Of a stretch of DNA of 64,000 nt, positions 1 to 11,674 are shown piece after piece. Both the position numbers and the translations under genes were made by a program. How positions within the stretch are numbered: position 1 is the stretch's first letter; each line of letters starts with the position of its first letter. Source of the DNA: Rhopalosiphum padi (Eukaryota > Arthropoda > Insecta > Hemiptera > Aphididae); NCBI RefSeq assembly GCF_020882245.1, contig NC_083597.1:34760652-34824651 (forward strand). The letters are read 5' to 3'. The notes beneath the pieces are model-generated. The model was given only the letters and a program-made list of their open reading frames with translations, was not told the origin of the DNA and made no database searches.

Positions 1-1465
1 GACTATTAATTATGCTATAATATATATTTTAATAACTCAGAAACTATTCATTAAAATTATAATTCGGGTAAGTTCATCAAAATTTTCAAAAATCGTCTGC
101 TTTATAATTACAAAAGTAGACTCAGGGCACTGCTTAAATAACATAAATAATCTAAGTAGTTTTTTTTTTTATAACCATTATATTAAGAATTTAAGATGTT
201 TTAATGACTATTTTCCTGCCAAAGAATGTTTTTAATTATTTTTAAATGTAATTTTTCTCTGTGGATTTATGCCAATACACATACACCCACCTCTATCATC
301 GTAGATCGCCTCCAGTACAGGTATGTAACAGTTAAACAATTTATGGACGTTTTTATGAAAGTGTAATTGACATTTTCAATTAAATATTCGACCAATACAA
401 TCAAGTCAACTATTCGTATTCAGCGTGTCATAATACCGTGGTTTAGTCGTCGGGAAGGTTTGATTATCTAATTATTATTTTTTCATTATCCCTATTCCTT
501 ACCACATATATCACACCAATAATTGATCACAACGACTTAGATGGACGAGTTAGGCATACTTATATGTTTAGTATCAATTCATCTTCGTGCTATTTATTTT
601 ACTGACAGTAAACGATAGCAGCTCCAAGGAAGTGCTTAAAAGGCATTTTTTCTGGCCAAGTTCCCTTTATACACACTCATAAATATTGATTAACGGTTGA
701 CAGTTAAACTTAGTACCTTTATCGAAAATATAGTAACCTTGTTATATATATACATTGGTAGTAGTATGTATCATAGGCGTAAATACGGTTAAAAATCTGA
801 GGTACTAGAATTATCAATTAACACGTAGAATCTTGAATGATATTAAAATAAGGTTATTTATTATACTGACGGTATTAAGTTAGGAAATATTTAGGTGGGA
901 ACGGGGGGATATATATAAAAAAAACTAGTTATATTAGTTATAGGTATATAATATTATTAAGTTGTATTTATAATTCATATTAGATAAGATACTAGGACGA
1001 GGGAATTCATGAAAACAAAACGGAAATTGTTGGTAATAAATCATTCTTCTTCATTCATGATTACCTACTCTGATGAGTCAGATTTAAACGGATCTGTAAT
1101 TACATGCATGTATCTTATAAACAAATCAGATTAAATGATTTCCGATCAAAAAATACAATATTTTTGTAACGCAATCCAGCTGTTCCGCTTCAAAACAGTC
1201 ATATATGTATGCTACTTAAATAATATACTATATAAATGTTTGATAACTTATTTACTTGTTATATACAGTGATAATATTATATAAATGTATGCGAGTTTAA
1301 CATACGACAGAACCAGTGGCGTAGACAGGAATTTTCATTAGGGGAGGGGATATATATACACCAAAAAACTAGCTAATTTTCATAAAAAAAAAATTTATAA
1401 CATATAAGATTACCATTTTTTCTATTATCGGTATAATTTTTAAGTATATGTATATATATACTAGC

Positions 1466-1670
1466 ATACCCATCTCGGCTCCGCCTAAGATTTTAATTAA
1501 TAATAACTAATTATTTATTAACTTTATCGGACTAAATTTCTGCCTAAAACCTTCTCTGTGGTGTCCTCTTTAATTTAAAAAAAACTGCACGACGATTGAA
1601 TAAGTAGTTTCGGAGTTTATCCCGAACATACAAACAAACGCTATCATTTTATATATATAAGTATAGAAAT
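1466..1670 (+). repeat. Possible non-LTR retroelement 3' tail
   Basis: The stretch contains 'cccatctcggctccgcc', a pyrimidine-rich middle, then 'gagtttatcccgaacatac' followed by an 'aaacaaacgc' run and a 'tatatatata' end. This resembles the 3' tails of RTE-like or related short arthropod retroelements, which end in an ACAAACAAAC run plus a short tandem repeat. No reverse-transcriptase coding is seen nearby, so if correct it is a severely 5'-truncated copy. A Helitron-like or unclassified repeat is the alternative. Confidence 0.3.
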
Positions 1671-1717
1671 AATATTGTTTTCTAAACACAATGTTATTTT
1701 CTTTTATTTAGACTAAT

Positions 1718-1812
1718 TTCAAGCTAATTATACCATCAGCCTATTTACACCATTATACGGTACGCATTACTGACTTATAAGTTAATGATAAAAAACTATA
1801 TTATACATAATC
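1718..1812. repeat. Dispersed repeat, copy 1
   Basis: This stretch shares a collinear pattern with 25,975-26,070: 'taatttcaagcta', then 'ttataccat', a variable middle, then 'tataagttaat' and 'tatattatac'. The shared order of short blocks suggests an old dispersed repeat family with two degraded copies in the window. A third, weaker relative may lie at 27,803-27,890 ('ttatttacac...tctacggtatg'). Confidence 0.4.
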
Positions 1813-1841
1813 TTATAATAAATATTAAATAATAATATATA

Positions 1842-1934
1842 CGGTGTTTTTGACCAAAATTTGGTCAATCGTCTTCGCTCAAAATTGTTAATCATAGGTT
1901 TTTGCGTGTTTCACCATTGAATTCAAAAACACCG
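1842..1934. mobile_element. Short TIR element (93 bp)
   Basis: The ends are inverted copies: 'CGGTGTTTTTGA' on the left and its reverse complement near the right end ('attcaaaaacaccg'). The short length, lack of coding and matched ends fit a MITE or the hairpin relic of one. No clear target-site duplication is visible, so the class is unassigned. Confidence 0.4.
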
Positions 1935-4788
1935 AATCCATTACAGTGATCTACTAGATAATTATAAATACTGAAAATATACTGTATAGCTGAGAATCTT
2001 ATCCGGCCCATTTTTTTAAAATTTATATTTAAACCATACATCACACAATTTATATTTTACCTATTATTATATCAACATTTGATATGAAATACAAAATTTA
2101 ATATTAAAAACTGTTCCTAATCTATTAGACAAATCAACTATTAGACTTAACTCAGGCAACCTAAGCATAATCTGCTTCCAGTGGCTTCCTCTGCTCGCAA
2201 AATTTAATTCCACAATTTATTATTTGTGAATGAGAGTATTATAAAGTATCTTATAAATTTATAGTCTATTTTTTCCTACGTATACCGTTTTTTTAATGTT
2301 AATATATTTATTTTTTATGATTTGGTTCTTAAACAATTACAATAAATTATTATACACTAGGTTTTTTTATATTATTAAATAGTATAATAAACAATTTTTA
2401 CTTAAATAATATCAACTAATAAAAATATCAAATATAATCATCACAAACGTAGGCTCGTTTGAATATTAACACTTAACACAGTTAAAGTATAATTAAAGTA
2501 AATAAAGTATAATTTCACAGGTGTAATGTTATACTATTATTATACATCAATATTTATAACCCTTAGTCATCGACAAAAAATGTCTCGATCAAAAAAGGCT
2601 ATAATTCTTAGTCAACTTTTAGTATTTTAATTTAATGTCAATCAAAATACTATTAAATTTTTATTCGTTTCTTTTCACACAAAATATAAACAAATGCAAT
2701 GCCGGATAATTCTTGACAACTTTTCTTTTTATACAGTTATTCAAAATGTATTATCTTAATATATTAAATCACCCGATCTTACACTATGTGACTGTTTCTT
2801 TAGGATATATATTAAAGATACTGTGTACGTACCACTATTTTTATCAACCACAAAAGAACTAAAAAATTAACGAATAAATTACAACAGATATGCACGGAAT
2901 GAATTTGAGTTCCGAATTGATGTTGTTTGGTCGACCAAGGAAAACCAAATAAAACATTTATAGGTACTATAAAATAAATATGAAATATTATTCTTTTATT
3001 GAATGTACCATATTTTATTCTAAAAATATATTATAAGCATTTGTAATCGAAAAAATTATTTAAATAACCCTGTATTATTAGAATACGTCTCTCTGCCAAA
3101 ATCACTAGTATAAAATATTATTCGATTTACGTAGAGATGATGTGAAAATAATTTTTTTACAATTTTTACTATATTATAAAATCACGTTGTATGAAAAAAT
3201 TATTATGGATTATATGTTTTAAAACGTTTAGTCGAATGCTGCAATTGGTTAGGTAAGCAAAATATTGTACTATAATTTTTAGTTTAGATTACCTATTCGT
3301 AATTAAATAATTAAATAATAGTTGTGTATTGTACTGTGCGAGTATAATTTTCAGTATTTAAATATTGCAGCTGATGAGAGATATTTTCAATAAAAAATTC
3401 GAAACAGTTAAGGTACGTTAAGCATATTAATGTTATTTGCCAACACCAAAACACATATCACTAAAAATAAGTATCAGAGAATTAATTATACTGTCATAAT
3501 ATCATATCATAATTTAAAAATCGTCATTATTATTATTTAATTAATTGCGTCTTAATGTTTCTGCAGTAAAAATATTACAAATAAGTAATGCATAGAGAAT
3601 ATATAATTTGTATTAGTTATCTGGTTGGTCCTGCATGATCTTCTATAGGAAGATTATCTTGAGGTAAGCGATAGACATAATTTTAATCTAAGTTTGGCGG
3701 TATTTTCAACGATTTTCAAATGGAGAGCTCCTTTAATTTTGATTTTAGTCAGTCGTAAAAGTTTATTAAGTTGAATTGTTATCCGTGTCAATATAGATGG
3801 GGTATTTTCATGTGTCGTTGTAAATCTTCTTATGTTGCATGTAAACAGGAGATTTTTATACCAAAAGTAGCAACTATTCTCTAGAATTTTTATTAAAAGT
3901 TTGATCATTATTATCTACTTACGACTTACGAGCATAACACAGCACGTAAGTCGGATTGCTTTCAACCACTAATTTTGTACCGTAACGATAGAGTGACATT
4001 ACAGATATAATGCTATTAGAACAAAAAATACAGTGTCACTTCTTTGTTTCAAGTATATTATGTAAAATATTAGGTACAAAATAATTTCGTAGTATTTTTA
4101 TTGAAAAATTATAATTTTAGTTCAATACAATCATTAATTTATTGCTCCACAACAAAATTAAGAAAATACAATAGGTGTTTTAAAATTCGAAGATAAATTA
4201 CATTTTTCAAATTATATGATATGGTTAAATATAACTAACTATATTTCATAAATTTTGTAATTTAAATTAGATTTTTTTTTAAATTATTTAAAGTGTATTT
4301 GTTAGAATTTTAAGTGACGTTGACGAAAATTGTAAATCCTATAACTAACTACGCTATCACTGCGTTTATTTCATAATAGCAGACATAATAAATAGAACAA
4401 TAACCGTTATGCCTGTGTCAGTCATAAAATTATAAAAATAATAATAAATTCGACCTCCAAAACACGGTTGTTCTCTGCACTATATTATGTAAATATTATA
4501 CAATACACGGGGTCACATATTAAATGAAAAATGAATATTAACAAATGTATAAAAAGATACTATTTATATTTGGAAATAAATTTAGACTATTTAGACGTAA
4601 AAACGCATGGAAAGAGTAAATAAACGAAATACATTTTTTCTTGAATGCTCACAAAGCCCTTGCATCGCGTTTTTAATACCCACGTGGCCCCGTTTTGTAC
4701 GCGAACTCCGTCACCATAGAAATGTTTAATAGTTACATTTCCTTATTAATCGTATTATATTTTATTCTTGTTTTCCAGTCCGAACAGT

Positions 4789-5157
4789 ATACAGGGTGAT
4801 CCAATCGTATACGTAAATATCGATTTAACTCGTAGACCTAGCGATTTTTTAAGTCTACTATAGAATTTCGTTTTTCTATACCTTACTCAAACTCTTTAAA
4901 CAACCGCCAATTTGGATAACGGATATACTTATCACGACAATAGATACGGTATTGAATTGCTACAACAAAGTTTTTAGTCAAAGTCAACTATCAAATTACC
5001 GAAAAGGGGATTTTTAAGGTAGGTATACTATTTGATTCAAAAAGTTTGAACCTAACGAAATTAACTAAAAAAAAATGTTTCATCTATACTCGACAACTTA
5101 CTGAGGTTCATCAAAACAAAAAAATGTGAACATTCATGAAAATGGTCACCCTGTGTA
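4789..5157. mobile_element. Mariner-like MITE (about 370 bp)
   Basis: The left end reads 'TACAGGGTGATCC' and the right end 'GGTCACCCTGTGTA', which are imperfect inverted repeats with TA at both outer edges. TIRs of the form TACAGGGTG with TA target sites are typical of mariner/IS630-type elements. No transposase frame is present, so this is a non-autonomous copy. Confidence 0.5.
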
Positions 5158-5855
5158 AATACCAACACATTTGGTTGCTACTGCTATCGCCTCCCGATGG
5201 CGTCTAATCCTTGTTTAATATATATAAAGCACGCGCTGGTCTCTCGTCGCAACAGCGATGGTATAATTATTACATCGGCCGTTTCATAGTACGTATACAC
5301 AGTATGTACCATTATTATATATACTATGTAAATACATGGTACTATATAAATTCAATTTTCCGTCTTAACTCGAGATCCGGTATAACTTTTTTATTTTTTA
5401 TATTTTCGCCTCCCAAAAACGCGCCCGGCGATTTCTCAGTGCACTGTACTGTACACAAATTCGCAAACCAACCACTTTCAATTTTGTTATAAACGATAAG
5501 GTCGGTTCATCCTCTTAAGACCCCGAACACAAGTTTAATGTATATCTATAATATAAAACATAAGCTAAATACGTCCTATTTGCTATGTAGAATATGTATA
5601 TTGTATATATAATATATAAATTACTCTGTTGGTGGTAAATTTTTTCCATAGTGATTTCGACGTGTACCTTATATAATCCTATCAGCTCTAATTTCTCATT
5701 GTACTTATATGTCGACCGTTAAAATTGTATTCATTTTGTCATTTTAAATAAATAATTATAAATCTAAATCAGAATATGGTTCATAGTTTGAAGGATGAGA
5801 AAACTTCAAACAATAGTAGGACACAATATAATTATACTGTAAAGAAAATTATATT

Positions 5856-6009
5856 CAGGGGTGTTCCCATAGGGTATACTACATATACGCCGTATACTCT
5901 CAAGATTTTTTTTCAATATTATGGGTAACTGCGTATACCCATAAATCCATAATACATGCGTATTTGATGATATAGTATACTCTCAAAAAAATTCATGGGA
6001 ACACCACTG
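5856..6009. mobile_element. hAT-like MITE with perfect 8-bp TSD
   Basis: The ends are CAGGGGTGTTCCCAT on the left and the reverse complement of CAGTGGTGTTCCCAT on the right. Both edges are flanked by the identical octamer ATTATATT (5848-5855 and 6010-6017). CAG-starting TIRs with 8-bp target duplications define hAT-type insertions. At 154 bp it has no coding capacity; the internal 'gtatactctcaa' motif occurs twice. Confidence 0.75.
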
Positions 6010-6017
6010 ATTATATT

Positions 6018-7416
6018 AAAACACATACACAATACACCATAATATTGGAGTGGATGTTATAGCTTACCTATCGGTCTTGGGCTTTTAGGCGGATAGACAA
6101 ATTTATGAACGTAATCTACCAGTCAACGATTTACCATGGAAATACACACAAGGCTGATTTTTTACATGTGTCAGCAGACCAGATTTGTTACATCCTATTC
6201 AGTCTCCACTCCCGCCTCATCTTGAATAGTTTTTGAACAGTTTAAAATGTCGATTTATGCTCAAGTTTTCGTGATGTATAGTGATGTATAACATAAACAT
6301 CTGCAAGTCATAAATCTGCATTAAATAAAAAAATTACCTAGATAAAAAAATATACAATAACACCCATATGTGTAAATATGATAATTTTATAGGCATATTT
6401 TTATCTAATTGAATTTACAATAATTATATCATTATTAACTAAAATTATCAAAATAATATATATGTATACATCGGTAAGTATTCAACGACGAATATCGAAA
6501 GCGTACATACAGAAGGTATACGATATACCACTACAATTGTTTGTGGGTATTCGACTGTTTTTATTGTAATAATTATGAACAATTAAAACAAACTTACTAT
6601 AAATATAAATTAGAAATGTTTAAGTATAATTATGTTTAACCTATTTACTATAAGTATTCCGGCCGCTGACGTCATAAGCTGATAATCGTTCTGCTACTGT
6701 GGGGTTAAACGTTTTAAATTTTTAACAATTTTATTTAATAGTTAGGTACAGTATAAGTGCGTATAACAAGTTATTTATGTAAGTTAAAGTAAAAGTAAGT
6801 TAAATATGCAAACGTAGTCCTTAAATTATATTACTAGGTAGTAGGTACAAGGTTATACACGACGTGCCAAAGTACACATAAGTATAAATAGATTATAAAT
6901 TATAGGTAATTATTACCTCAGCACATATAATAGTATTAATTATAGTATTATATGAAAATTCTGTAGAAACATATATTTTTAATCTATTCTCGAAGAAATG
7001 AAGTGTAAGTCTATGAATTGTGATGTTAAAGTTCAGAGACCAATGGATCATATTAATTATTCTTAGATCAATTAGAATTTATGATTGATAACAACTTTTA
7101 GTACACAATTATTAAATATACTTAATCAAAAGGTATAACAATAGGTAATAGTATTATATTTATACTTGTATTATGTAAGTAATCAACAACTTTTTGTTTA
7201 CATCATATATTAAAATTTATAATAGTTTTAATAACATTTCTAAAATTTGACTTTTGACTCAGTACAATTATTATTCAAACGAGTACATACCTAATAATAT
7301 TAATAATATAACAAGTTTATAGGTAATTACACCAAAACTAGAATAAATCATAAAAAATAAAAAACATAGATAAGATTAAAAAAAGAAATGGATAAAAAAC
7401 AGTAGACATTACAATA
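6018..7416. other. Intergenic DNA without recognised features
   Basis: AT-rich sequence with no exon-like frame, no RNA gene and no clear inverted-repeat element seen on either strand. Confidence 0.5.
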
Positions 7417-7605
7417 CAGTAAAATCCCGTTACAACCAACTCCAGCTAGGGGACCGAATTTTTTTTCGTTATATCGGAAATTTCGTTGTAACGAAAATTC
7501 GAATAAGCTCTTCATAAGCCCTGCTTTACGGCAAGGGACTTCTGTGACTTTCGTTATAACGGGATTTTTCGTTGTATTGATATTCGTTGAAACGGGAATT
7601 TACTG
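7417..7605. mobile_element. pogo/Tigger-like MITE (189 bp)
   Basis: The left end 'CAGTAAAATCCCGTTACAAC' and the right end 'GAAACGGGAATTTACTG' are inverted repeats, each bordered by TA. CAGT-starting TIRs with a TA target site are typical of pogo/Tigger-type Tc1-mariner elements. Internal sub-repeats of 'cgttgtaacg' and 'cgttataacggg' add palindromic structure. An open frame starting at 7544 lies in this element and has no known domain. Confidence 0.65.
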
Positions 7606-7607
7606 TA

Positions 7608-10043
7608 GTAGAATAGTTGACAAATTTATTCAACTTAAAATGTCCAATTTAACATTTTCCTCAATATATTATGTAACATACAATATATTATACAGTAAGA
7701 TCACAATTTCAGGAAACACTAAATATTTCGGCCGGATATTATTAACTGGTATTAAAATTAATTTTTATGGAACCTAGAGAGAGGCAATTGTTTGAACACG
7801 GCCCGTTTTCACGCCACCTGCCAACTTAAGTCTAATAAAGTCTCCAAGCTGCTGAACGGTCGACGTCGGTTCTCGACGAATCCAACTACCTCTGCCAAGT
7901 GCAGCGTCTATACATACCGTTCAGGGCTCATATATAACCTAGATTTAATTTTTATCCGAAAACACCCTCAAAATTGAAAATTAAAGCATTTTTCAAATAC
8001 TTATCGTGTACATAATACATACACAAAAAAACATATTATTGTAAAATCAATACATTTATCGTTCAACTTACAACCTAAAGTTGGGTGATACAGGTAAGAT
8101 AATCATTTTGAAAAAGAAATTGAATGTTATTCAGTCAATTTTTAAATTAGGACAAATGTTCTGGGCAAAATTAACTTAAAAAATTCGATAAATTCAAATA
8201 GTGTGCTAAAAATATGAATGCCGAATTTAGTGTTACCTAAAATAAATTATGATGACATACTTTATATTAAAATATACGCGAATAGGGTAATTATGTAAAT
8301 AGTAAATACCGAGTAAAAAATAAGTGTAATTGGCATGTACTACAAATGACGATAATATTAATATAATATATATATATATATCTAATGACGTGCTATACTG
8401 GTGACGTTAAACATTTTTTATCAAGTGGTTAAAGCCGGCAAAATTTATTTCTGATGGAGCATTTATATTTTTATAACCACCTATTTTTAGGTAAGTATCG
8501 ATAAAAATATTTTAGTAGGTGGTAATATGCTATTTTTCTTAATAAATAATAAAAACAAATTTTATATTTGTATTTTACAAATACAAAAACCTATTTTGTA
8601 TTATAAAAAGGATTAACTTAAACATTGAACCTAATATCTAAATATCAATATTCAATATATTTTATTACTATATTAGTACTATTAAAACAAAAAAAAAATA
8701 TTTTAAAATAATTATAATAGTATTATTATTTTATTATTATGAAATGGGATCAAATTTATCCACAACTTTATCTAAATTTAAATTCTTTGAATTTTTTTTT
8801 TTAATATCTAATACAGCAAATTCAAATTTTTGTGAGTTTTATTAAGTATATTTTTATTTGGCTCAGGCTTGAAAAGTACGTTCTTTACATATTTGGTTGG
8901 TTTTTTTTAATTTATCACTGCAACTTATACTTAAACTATCTACCAGCAAAATAATTATTTAAAAGTCACAGACAAAGAGTGTGTATTATTTTTGTTGCAT
9001 TAGAAAATATTACTCTGTATTTATGTACAAGTACAATCTTACAGTAAAAATAACTTTATAAGAAAAACAACATTTATCATCTTTTTAAAAATAGATGAAC
9101 ATGAATTATAATTTTATATATTATGATATGGAAAATTATATTATAGCTAAAATGTTGCCCAAAAACCCAATAATAATTAGCAAGTCAACGAGTGAATATA
9201 AATAAATAATTATCGTATCAACAGGTTATCAGTGATAATAACTGATATCATTAACAAATAAATAAAACGATGAATTTAAAAATAATTTTTGACTAATTTA
9301 AAATGTTTAATATTTAATTACTTGATGGGGTGAGCTATGAGGGGTGGGGGTAAAATTAAATATTGGGTGGGCACTTGCCTACATTTTCCACAGTGTATCG
9401 CCGCCTTGATGTGTTAGAATTTCGCAAAATGTATAATGATATCAGCGCACAACTTGTGGGGAACGGAGTATCCCAACAAATTTTTCAGAAATTGTAGCGT
9501 ACCCTTAGTATTATTTTTAAGGGGACGTACGAAAAGCTTCATCATTCTATATTTTTATCAAAATGGGCAAGATACGATGATAATTTGTCTTATAGATTAT
9601 TACATAACCGCGGATCTATAAATTTATTATAACAATAACACCTGTGTAATATAATATTATATTAAATATATTATTTCCAGTTACCACTGTTATATTATTC
9701 ACAAATATTTGTTATCAATTATCATAGATTTAAAGATTGTTATTTTTAATTTAATTTTCATCATCATCATTATTATTACCTAATCTAATGTGTCAGTCCA
9801 CTTACTAATGTAATAGTTTAATATAATAAAAATAGTGGTAAAAAAGATGCGAAAGAACATTGTTGTCCAAAAAGGATAAAATTAAAAGATAAAAGCAACA
9901 TACTTATAAGTTATAATAATTAATGGAACTATTTAAATAAATAGTTAAAAATGGATATTTTTTTAGCTACTTTTACTATCTTTTTGAGTTTATTATTATT
10001 ATAATTATAATATACCTATATAAATATATTATATATAACAAGT
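7608..10043. other. Intergenic DNA, one GC-richer patch
   Basis: No gene is recognised. The patch at about 7790-7925 is clearly richer in G and C than its surroundings and has a 61-codon open frame, but its translation has no motif I recognise. It may be a repeat fragment. The rest is AT-rich with simple TA runs, for example near 8363-8382. Confidence 0.4.
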
Positions 10044-10189
10044 CAGTGGCGTACTCACGGGAGAACAGGGTGTCATAACCCCCCCTTGGATTCTTTTGTA
10101 ATGATTTATTATCTACATGAAAAAAGTATGGTCTATGACAAGTCAAAAATTAATATTCCCCCCTTTCAAAAAAGCTGAGCACGCCACTG
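10044..10189. mobile_element. hAT-like MITE (146 bp)
   Basis: The ends are CAGTGGCGTACTCA and the reverse complement of CAGTGGCGTGCTCA. Flanking octamers are TAACAAGT on the left and TAACAGGT on the right, a 7-of-8 target duplication. The interior is C- and G-homopolymer rich and non-coding. Confidence 0.75.
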
Positions 10190-10413
10190 TAACAGGTACA
10201 GTAAATACCTATTTCTTGTATTAACTTGTATTTTTATCCATTTTTTTAAATCGAATTTTTTAATACGATTTAAAAAGGGGTATTAGGGAGTAGCAACATA
10301 GCCCATAATCTTCAAAAAGCGATGAGGACGCTCTTTTTTTAAAAGTAAACAGTCCCCCCCCCCACTTTAATTTTGCCAAATCGAGCACTAAATAATATAT
10401 ACATACCAACTAA

Positions 10414-10847
10414 CAGTGGCGTAACTGGGGGCCCGTAGACCCCGGTTGCGGGGGGGCGGTAATTTAGGACCTTTGGTAAAAGTAAATTTAATTCCCGTGA
10501 AAAAAAAATTGAATAATTGCTTTTTTCAAATTAAATTAGTGTTAATCTATGCGCAGTTTAGATATAAACATGTTAGTTGACAAGTTTGCCCAAAAAATGC
10601 TAGAAGATCGCAGAAATTTAAATAAAATAATTCAGTAAAATTTAGTTATTTATACATTAAGTAATAATTGTGTAATATTAAATAAATTTTGTTATTTTTT
10701 ATCATACCGTAACAAAATTTTAATTAAAATAAGTGATTTACCTATATCAGATTAATGTTTTTAAACTAATATATCTACCTAAACAATATTTTAGGGGCCC
10801 GTTTTTTATTTTTGCGGGGTGGCCCAAATTTTTTTGTTACACCACTG
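10414..10847. mobile_element. hAT-like MITE (434 bp) with perfect 8-bp TSD
   Basis: The left end is CAGTGGCGTAACTGGGGGCC and the right end is the reverse complement of CAGTGGTGTAACAAAAA. Both edges carry the identical octamer CCAACTAA (10,406-10,413 and 10,848-10,855). The subterminal regions are G-rich on one side and 'ggggtggccc' on the other. It has no coding. Confidence 0.8.
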
Positions 10848-11179
10848 CCAACTAATATTACGTAATGATGTCATATAAACGTACGTTGTTTTACGCATAT
10901 TATATAGGATTGTTATATTGTAATAACACGCTGATCAACGATTATTATCAGTGGGTATAACACTATAACGACTATAATTGCAGTGTACGCGTGCCACATA
11001 TAGGTACCACGGTGATGTAATTTGCGCCTTGCAGCATTTCACACGTACACACGTCACACACATTCATCACAGTTCGTCAAATTAATGACGCATCAAGCAC
11101 TCGAGACTATGATATTATACATGTACATATTAAATAATGATTACCCACGTATACGTATACCAACCGGTCAGCACTCAGC

Positions 11180-11674
11180 GAACTTCAATCGATTAATCGC
11201 GAGTTGTTGCGATACGTCCCGTACGTATACACGTTCTCGTCGGGCCACGGCAGTCGTCGTCGTTGTCCGTGTCGCGCGCGGGTGCAGTCTGTCGCGAAAA
11301 TCGCAACGATCGTCTTATATATTATATTAATCAACAAAGAAAAAAATGAAAGAAAACGAAACGCACACTCGAATATACCGACCTGCAAGTACGACGTTAT
11401 GATTCGATAACGACATCGGGACGCAACCGTCGCGCGGCGAACTTGAAATCGTCCAAAGGCAAGACGTCCAATATCTCCCCCCCCCCCCCCACTAATACTA
11501 CCCGATATCGAGGCGCTTACCGTCATATATTTAATAATCGTACGATAAAATCCAATCAAATAAAATATCAGTAAATATCGAATAATTATATTATCGTCCG
11601 TCTGCCATTACCTACCCTGAAACCTTCACCCACCACTCCCGACCACATCGCCGCGCCGCTGCTGCAGTGACGTG
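11180..11674 (+). promoter_or_regulatory. CpG-richer 5' flank of the UGT gene
   Basis: Base composition rises sharply here, with many CG dinucleotides ('gtcgtcgtcg', 'gtcgcgcgcggg') and a C14 run near 11,477-11,490, directly before the UGT start codon. This fits a promoter plus 5' UTR region, but no TATA box or initiator can be assigned with confidence. Overlapping open frames on both strands here are best explained by the composition. Confidence 0.4.

Larger units (their letters stand above)
1..4788. other. Gene-poor AT-rich intergenic DNA
   Basis: No convincing exon, RNA gene or conserved protein motif is seen on either strand. Short open frames here (for example one at 3654-3908, minus) have no recognisable domain and the composition of random AT-rich DNA. 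The stretch holds a few repeat remnants listed separately: a retroelement-like tail near 1466-1670, a dispersed repeat near 1718-1812 and a short TIR element at 1842-1934. A single 'CAGTGGCGTAGACAGG' end at 1314 resembles the hAT-like ends found elsewhere in the window, but its partner end was not located. Confidence 0.6.

Noticed and set aside
5211..5492. 93-codon plus-strand frame
   Set aside because: No known motif, no splice or promoter context, tyrosine-rich as expected from 'tatata' sequence.
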